From: Cepaea nemoralis
Taxonomy: Eukaryota; Mollusca; Gastropoda; Stylommatophora; Helicidae
Assembly (NCBI GenBank): GCA_014155875.1
Contig: JACEFZ010014606.1
Span: 42,501 to 106,500 of the forward strand
DNA: 64,000 bases
Reading direction: 5' to 3'
The stretch's first letter is position 1. The number at the start of each line of letters is the position of its first letter. A program made the position numbers and the translations under genes. Positions 57,723 through 64,000 of this stretch are shown here, piece after piece. Below the pieces are notes generated by a model that saw nothing but the letters and a program-made list of their open reading frames with translations, did not search any database and was not told the DNA's origin.

Positions 57723-58142
57723 ATCATTTCTTCCCCCTTTGTCCTTAGTTCTCCCACATTTTAGTTTAGGAGGGCCATATTTCAGAGAGAAAAGATAGGA
57801 GATAGAGTGTAGATTAACTCCTAGAAAAATATATAGATAATGAACAATTACAGTTACTTATATTTACGACCACAAACAACACAATCACGCAGTGACAAGA
57901 GCAGAATCAGGACCACAGACCTATGCAGACGTTGAAGTGTGAACGGGAAAGATATGTGTCTTAACCCCTATCCAGATTCACTCTAGGGGGTTCTCTCTCT
58001 AACAATATCTCCGTTCTTAACTAAAGACCCCGTGTCAAAATACCCCGTTGTCAGTAGATCCCGCTGTCAAAAGACCCCGTCTACGAGAGATCCCGCTGTC
58101 AAAAGATCACTTTTATGGAGGATCCGCTTCAATGATACTTTT
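57723..58142 (-). other. Element A 5' leader
   Basis: Untranslated region between primer site and gag. It contains short direct repeats (GATCCCGCTGTCAAAAGA at about 58050 and 58090, with variants). Nothing else is recognised. Confidence 0.6.
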
Positions 58143-58154
58143 ACGAGCCCCCAA
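58143..58154 (-). promoter_or_regulatory. Primer binding site of element A (tRNA-Pro-like)
   Basis: TTGGGGGCTCGT on the minus strand, 4 nt inside the 5' LTR end. It matches the first 11 bases of the tRNA-Pro primer site known from gammaretroviruses (TGGGGGCTCGT). It fixes the 5' end of the internal region. Confidence 0.8.
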
Positions 58155-58158
58155 TAAT

Positions 58159-61100
58159 TGTCGTAAGAAACCCTTTTTTATTTAGTGTGCCCTGGAGGGG
58201 GGGGAAAATCAACCCCCACAATTTTTTAACCCAAATTATTGTCCTAGAGAAACCACCAAAACCTTTCCAAAAAAACTCCCCGTCGGGTAGACCCCCTTTT
58301 TCTTACTCCATTTCCCCCCGGGACATGCCCCCTCTCATTTTTCCCCAAAAAACCCATATCAAAAACTCTAGTTTTAAAAAATAAATACAAAAAAAAATTT
58401 TTTAAAAAGCAAAGGAAATGGGGTGTGAGAAGTGTTTTTGTTTAATGTGTAGAATGTGGTCGAATATTTAATGAGTATGAAAGAATCAGACCAGTGAATC
58501 AGGAGCAAAATTTTGTTACACCCACTGTGTGAGCACACAACCCCCACCATTTTTCCGGGACAGGGGAACCCTTTCACCCAAAAGATTTTTTCCCCGCCCA
58601 AACGGGGGAGGGATTTCCCCGATAACGCTCGAAAAAAAGGATGGGGGTTCATCAGTTGGAAAATGCGATCTAGGTCTTCACTCTAAAAAAAACCCCGGTA
58701 AGTTACTATGTTTAAAAAGTTTTTTGAACGGGAAAAACTTTAAATTAACTAAAAATTCATTTGGGGAAAATCTACTTTTCAAAGTGTTGATTTAAGATTT
58801 TCCCCCTTTTTAACAAACAACCTTTTAATGTTTCTAGGTGGGATGTGTGTGTGTATATAAAATTATATATATATAAAATTTTAATATATATATAAAATAT
58901 TTTAATACCCTTTGGTATAGAGTTTTGAATTTTCGGTAAGAAGTTTATCACTCAGTAAAAAAAAAACCTTATGTTCATCAAGTCCGGCTCAGCAGAAGCC
59001 GGGTTTTTCTGCAGCCCAAAATGGTTTCTGAGCCCGTGTAAAGGCCTCTCAGTAACCTCTTTTCTTCTTTTCCGTGGCCATCATTGAAAATAAAATTTTG
59101 AAACTGTTTTTCTTTAATAAATCATTCCCCTTTCAAGGGGAAAAACCTAAAAATACTTTATATCACCCCCCAACAGTACTGTCCCTCTTTTCCTTATCAT
59201 ACTTTTAAGTTAGATTGAAAAATATAATACCATTTTGCCTTTTTCCGGTTGATGTTTGGACTATGCAACACAGACTGGATCTATGCCCGCCGTACATTAT
59301 AAACACTTTGACACTAGTCTCTTTCAATTAACAAAAACTCGGAATACTGCGCCCATTTTAAACTTCAGAACTTTTTGGGCGACCCCCACCAACTTAAATT
59401 TTCCTCCAAAATGGTTTTATATCGGGGCTTCTCCCCCGATGTGTCCCACCTTGCCCTTTGGGGGGGGAGCTTTCGGTCCCATCGACCCCATGGGGCCTTT
59501 CCGATGGGGGACAAAAAAAAAATATCGGAAGGGATATGGGATAGGGGCCCGATAAGAGAGACCCCAAAAACCCGCTGCCCCTGCAGGTGGGCTGGGGGAT
59601 AGCAGTTTAAAAGTTTAAAAAGTGCACGAAGGCACGAAGGGAGGGGCCTTTTGGGTTTGGACAAAACTTAAAAAGGGGGCCCCGTCGGGGGCTGTGGCTG
59701 AAGGGCCCCTAAGCCCCAAAACCCCCAAAACTGAGAGCCAGGCCCATTTCCCGCCTACCGAAAAAAAAGAAAAACGTGATAATGAGGAAGCTACAGCTCC
59801 CGTTTTTATTTCATGTTCGATGGCTTCGCTGGGGGGAAAAAGAGATTCCCGGATGAGAGGGCAAAGGGCCCTTTCCCCGGGGGACTGCTGCACGAAGGAA
59901 GGTGCTGAGCCGGCAGACCCTGTTTGACTACCTGGTGAGCGAGTACGAAAAGTCAGAAAAGTGCCCCCGTCGAAAGGGAAAAGGTACGAAAACTGTCTGT
60001 ATCCAGCTCACAGAGAGTATAGACAAAAGTGGAAGAAAGTCTCAATGCGCCCCAAAAAAAGGAAAAGCACGGCGGGTGGGGAAAACCATTGCGTGGGCTG
60101 AAGTAAAAAAAAAAAGCTTACCCCCGGGGGAGTCGCTCGCAGTCTGACCGTCCGGTGTGTGTTTGAGCGATCAGTGGCAAAAAGGGTTGCCCCCAAAAAA
60201 TGGAAATGAGGAACAAAAAAGCCATGAGCAGGAAAATTTAACTCCCCGGGTGAGCCCAAATCTTTAGGGGAAAAATGTTTCCCCCTCTGCAATTATGGAA
60301 GCCTCCTTGGATAGCAAATGAATGGCCCCAAAGGGGCCCGCCCTTTCCCCTTTAGGGCCCACCTCGAGTCGCGGTCGTTCTATCTTGACCAGCTGAGATG
60401 GGTTGGGGACATACCAAAAGTTTTCGTGCTACGAAAAACCCGAGGAAGGCTAACCCTTAAAAAATGGGCCCCCCCCAATCGGAAGTGTCGTCCTACGGGT
60501 GGCCCAAAATAAAAAAATTTACATACGCAATTAGTCCGAGTGAATTTTTTTTGTCCGATTTTTTTGGCTAGGGGAAAGCTCGGCTACCTAGTTTCCGAAT
60601 GCCCCTCTTGTTCGGAAAAGCTCCGACTAGGTTTGGTTTTGAATGTCGACGTGTCTGGAAAACCCCGGGCGGGCCCCAACGACAAAACACATGTCCGGAA
60701 AAAAATCGTTGTGGATACCGACTGCAGACCCGCCCGGTTTTTGCGGGGAAAGGTCCCGGGGTGAACGAAAGGCCCCAAAATATTGAAGGAGGAATTAAAG
60801 CAGCCATGAGCAGGACGTGACGCCCCTCTGTGTGCCCAAAATACCAGGGCGCTATGTGCCCGGCCCCCGCAATTAGGAAGCCACCCAGGATGGGGGAAAA
60901 ATTTCTATGGACTGTCCCTGCCTTCATTTGAGGGATGACCGTTTCAGTCTCCGACTCTTCCAACTTACCAGCTGGGAGGTGGACAGTACCACAAACGTGA
61001 GAGTCTCCCAGGAATGCTAACCTGGTCAAAAATGCACGCTAAAAGCCGGATGTGTTGGCCTAAGGGTTTTGATCCAAGGGTGCCTAACTAGACACACCGC

Positions 61101-61556
61101 AATCAAATCTGAAAAAACACTCCGGATGAACGCAAAGAAGATATCGGGGCTTGAGTGACGTCACCAAATTGTCTAGACGCAGATGCGTCGAGAAGTTGTT
61201 TTTCTCTTTATTTTTCCCAACTCAATGTGGACATCTGGCTGGTGTCCCCTTTCATCTGGGAAATTGTCTCCTGTCTGTGATCTAGAGAACCTTCTCCACA
61301 TCACAAGACTCCATCCGAAGTCTGGCCAGACATTCCGTCTATCACTTCAAAGGCTGACTCCCGCCTTGTAGACGGATGGAGCCATTGTACGTTTCTCGAA
61401 CAACCCACATCATACAGAAATGCCGACCGTGTGCAGACAATTTTCGCGACGTATTTTGTTCCTCAGTCCCCTGCTCATCGAAGGATTGCCTGTTTTTGTA
61501 GACTAATGTCGGGTCTTGTTTGTCATCGATCGAAACTATCAAGTTTTTCCGCGACA
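58159..61556 (-). mobile_element. LTR element A: 5' LTR, interrupted and partly low-quality
   Basis: Starts TGTCG and ends GCGACA like the 3' LTR. The parts 58159-59430 and 61141-61556 align to 37438-38191 plus 44173-45140. The last 410 bp are about 99.5% identical, but 58165-59430 is far more diverged with many runs of A, C, G and T. It carries a 1.7-kb insert at 59431-61140. Confidence 0.82.
59431..61140 (+). mobile_element. Retroposon insert in the 5' LTR of element A (LINE P, probable)
   Basis: A perfect 12-bp target duplication ATATCGGGGCTT lies at 59419-59430 and 61141-61152, and the empty site is present in the other LTR at 44725-44736. The 3' end (61040-61140) has GATGTGTTGGCCTAAGG and ACTCCGGATGAACGCAAAGA, the same 3' end as SINE family P. 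The interior to about 61030 is G/C- and homopolymer-rich and no protein motif can be trusted. A module beginning GCCATGAGCAGG occurs twice (about 60222 and 60802). Confidence 0.75.
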
Positions 61557-61957
61557 ATGTGGATGCGAAGCGTGGACAATGAGCAGACAAGCTGAAAAAC
61601 ATCTGATGGCTGTGGAAATGTGGTTTCTGAGGAAAATGCAAAGAATACCATGGACAGACAGAAAAACCGATGAACAAGTCCTTCAAGAAACAAATGAAAA
61701 TCATAAACTGATTAGAGACATTAGATGTAGAGAGTCAAAAGTTTATGTTATGAGAAGAAATGAATAGGAGAACTTGGTGACAACTGGCAAGATCGAAGGA
61801 AACAGACCAAGGGGAAGACCAAGAATTAAATACATGGATGGCTTGGCCTCGTGGCATGGTCGAGACAGAAACACGGAGCTGATCCACGACTCTGGTGATC
61901 GAGTGAGATGGAAGAATAGGACCACCCACGCTTATCGGCATGGCACATGATAGATGG
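61557..61957 (+). mobile_element. RTE-like LINE nested in the pogo element, right part
   Basis: Continues the LINE of 36054-37437 after element A. The frame resumes with GCEAWTMSRQAEKHLMAVEM and MQRIPWTDRKTDEQVLQE, then RPRGRPRIKYMDGLASWHGR and LIHDSGDRVRW, with a stop just after GGCATGGCACATGA and a short degenerate tail. The duplication ATACAACA follows at 61958-61965. One stop at 61765 breaks the frame. Confidence 0.9.
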
Positions 61958-61979
61958 ATACAACAGTCTGACCTATTCA

Positions 61980-62310
61980 CATATACAAACAGAATCGCCA
62001 TCTAACTGTTTTTGATTTATCAAAATTTATACTAACTGTTCGACATCCTCCAATTGTTTGCGATAACTGTTTCGTTAGCACATTCACGCTTTTCGCTACA
62101 TTAGCCTTCTTTATTGCTTCCTTTTTCGTCACAATGGAACACATCGTGAATGGCGACTTCCCGTACATGCGGCCGATTTCAGCAATCTTAATGCCGCTCT
62201 CGTATTGTTCAATGTTTTCCTTCGTCTACTCGATCGTGTTCCTGGCCTTCTTCTTCAAAGGGCTGCTGGCTCTGGAAACTTTCTTTGGTCCTATGATGGA
62301 GCTAACGGGA
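61980..62310 (-). pseudogene. pogo transposase, N-terminal part
   Basis: On the minus strand the N-terminal helix-turn-helix of a Tigger/pogo transposase reads KKARNTIEYTKENIEQYESG and IGRMYGKSPFTMCSIVTKKE, then EAIKKANVAKSVNVLTKQ. It continues after the LINE at 36054. Confidence 0.78.
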
Positions 62311-62639
62311 AAGGGTTAACTTATTAGCAAATGATGCTCACACAACCAGAAACAACGCCAGTCTGAACAGAAGAATACCTGGGTCCCTTTGTTTTTGCAA
62401 AATTAGCAGCGAGGTCCCGTGGTCAGATCAACGAAAACCGAGGTAACAGACCAAAACCGAGACTTATTTTTCTCGAAAAAAATCTATGAAAACCGACATC
62501 GACTAAAACCGAAGGCAACGAAAACTGAGGTTTGACTTACATTCTTTTTTAAAAACTCACATACTTTTTAATAAACGATGTAAATGGATGTTTCATAGGA
62601 GCAGCCTTGTTCGTTAAGTAAAGTCGCGAGCACCAGACG

Positions 62640-64000
62640 TTCCATGTCGAAAGCAATTGAGTGCAAGAAATTCGCAAAGTAGTTGACATGGAATGTTCGC
62701 AACATGAACGCAGATGGTAGATTGGAGAATATTAAATAAGAAATGGAAAGAATGGACACTAACATCTTAGACATGTGTGAGACCCAATGGAAGGGACATG
62801 AATTAATACATCTGACAACAATGATATCGTCCGTTCTCAGTGCGAGAACTACCAAAGAGGTGTAGTCCTAACTGTGGATCAACAAAGGTCAAAATCTGTT
62901 TAAGAACACTGTGGGTATTGCTGGTAAAGTTAAATGGGCCTTTTTTATGTCAGCACCATTCGATCATATGACTCAACAACAGAAAGTAGTGAAGATAAAC
63001 TTGTTGCGTTCTATAGTCACCTGGATATTGACTTGAAAAGATGCAAAAGATCAGAAATCAATATCAAATTGGGAACTTTTAATTCTAAAGTGGAAAGTCA
63101 ACACAATGGTAGCAAAGTACGTAATTGTGGACTTTTTTTTAAATTCGCATATCCTTTTACAGGACATCGCTGTCAACAGCAGCATCTTTCAGCTGTCTGT
63201 TAATTTCTTGGCAAGATTACGCTCAGTAGTTTGCCATTGCTTTCTGAGCGGCCGGCTCAGTTATCCCGCAAGTCACCAGCGGGGGACGAACCGCTCCCAG
63301 TTGTCGCCCGCTACGAGACTGCGTGATAAACGGGATTACGGAGAAAAATTGTGGACTAGATCGTAATAAAAGATTAGACTAACTTATAAAATGGGCGAAC
63401 AGCATCATACAAGGGAAAAAATGTGAAAGATATGAGAAGAATCGCCATCGGAGGAGATTATATTAACAAAAAATATGTGCATATGATACAGTGTTGATTT
63501 CAGCCAATAAAAAATATTGCGACATTTTGTGAGTGTTGTTACTGTATACAGTGAGCAGCTAGGGTTATAATTATATTGTAAGAAAGTATAAACTATTTGC
63601 ATCTCTAAGAGGAAAGAATTACACAATGTAGCATCCAAGTAAATGGAACAATTGTTAAACAGGTGAATCGGTAGCCTGGAACAATCATAACACCTGACAG
63701 ACGATTTATTGTAGAGATTAGAACAAGAATTAGCCATGGCAAAAGCTTCCTTCTACAGGATTGACAGCATACTAATACAACGCTGTCAATTGCAGTGAGA
63801 GAGAATGTTAAAGTGTCTATGGCTTCTATGTGAAACAATTAGTAGTTTAGCTGAGAAACATTTAAAGATAGCGAACTGTGGTTTCTTAGGAAAATGCTAA
63901 TAATACAATGAAAGGATAGAAAATCCGGAACCAGGTAGTCCTTCAAGAAAACAGAAAACTAATGAAAGAAATTAGACTAGGCAATTAAGATTAATAGGGC
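62640..64000 (+). mobile_element. RTE-like LINE, decayed, running past the window end
   Basis: The first part has an apurinic-type endonuclease start, WNVRNMNADGRLENIK near 62680 and DMCETQWKGHE near 62770. After a SINE at 63134-63346, reverse transcriptase remnants follow: RRIAIGGDYIN near 63440, a ruined YADD block near 63475, and the EIRTRI block near 63720. Stops occur throughout. It is the only copy here that includes the endonuclease. Confidence 0.75.
63134..63346 (-). mobile_element. SINE family R, copy E
   Basis: A perfect 11-bp target duplication AATTGTGGACT lies at 63123-63133 and 63347-63357. The minus strand reads TTTCTCCGTAATCCCGTTTA, AGCAATGGCAAACTACTGAG, TAATCTTGCCAAGAAAT, TCCTGTAAAAGGATATGCGA and an A tail. 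The length of 213 bp gives the clean size of the family. Confidence 0.92.

Noticed and set aside
59256..60820. Several + and - strand ORFs of 60-150 residues
   Set aside because: They lie in the homopolymer-inflated block where the base sequence itself is doubtful.

Overview
The window is nuclear DNA from an animal, probably an invertebrate and plausibly a lophotrochozoan or mollusc-like genome. That placement is inference from the repeat types, not from a marker gene. It holds one recognisable host gene, a two-exon small-conductance Ca2+-activated K+ (SK/KCNN-type) channel on the + strand. The rest is satellites, microsatellites and transposable elements of nearly every major class, often nested inside one another. 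I found no rRNA, free-standing tRNA, CRISPR or bacterial-type feature.

Region by region. 1-8.2 kb: the end of a mariner element, a tRNA-type SINE, 15-bp and 24-bp arrays, the 3' end of an RNase H LINE, a 54-bp satellite of about 32 units, and a degenerate repeat running up to the SK start codon. 8.2-17 kb: the SK gene. Its exons at 8204-8441 and 15814-16991 join in phase 1 to give 471 aa. The 7.4-kb intron holds a 453-bp hAT MITE, RTE-like LINE pieces, a SINE with a LINE inside it, a dead hAT transposase and another LINE. 17-25.3 kb: a 23-bp repeat, LINE and SINE nests, and an autonomous-type hAT that contains a second hAT, which contains a LINE. 24.9-33.1 kb: a 4.1-kb direct tandem duplication, each copy carrying a zinc-finger LINE end and a non-autonomous Helitron. 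33.1-35.7 kb: degenerate repeats and SINE or LINE ends.

35.7-62.5 kb is one nested insertion. A pogo/Tigger-type DNA element (35706-62537) holds an RTE-like LINE (36054-61957). The LINE is split by a large Ty3/gypsy-type LTR element A (37438-61556). Element A is split by a second LTR element B (46823-54677), and its 3' LTR is split by a complete Helitron (38192-44172) that carries its own LINE. Target-site duplications or the characteristic A|T Helitron site support most of these boundaries. On the minus strand element A reads gag, protease, integrase, reverse transcriptase, RNase H, polypurine tract, LTR. Integrase therefore precedes reverse transcriptase, the rare Gmr1-type order. From 62.6 kb to the end lies a decayed RTE-like LINE with another SINE in it.

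Two places look like assembly or consensus problems rather than biology: about 58.2-61.0 kb (homopolymer-inflated sequence) and possibly the 4.1-kb tandem duplication.
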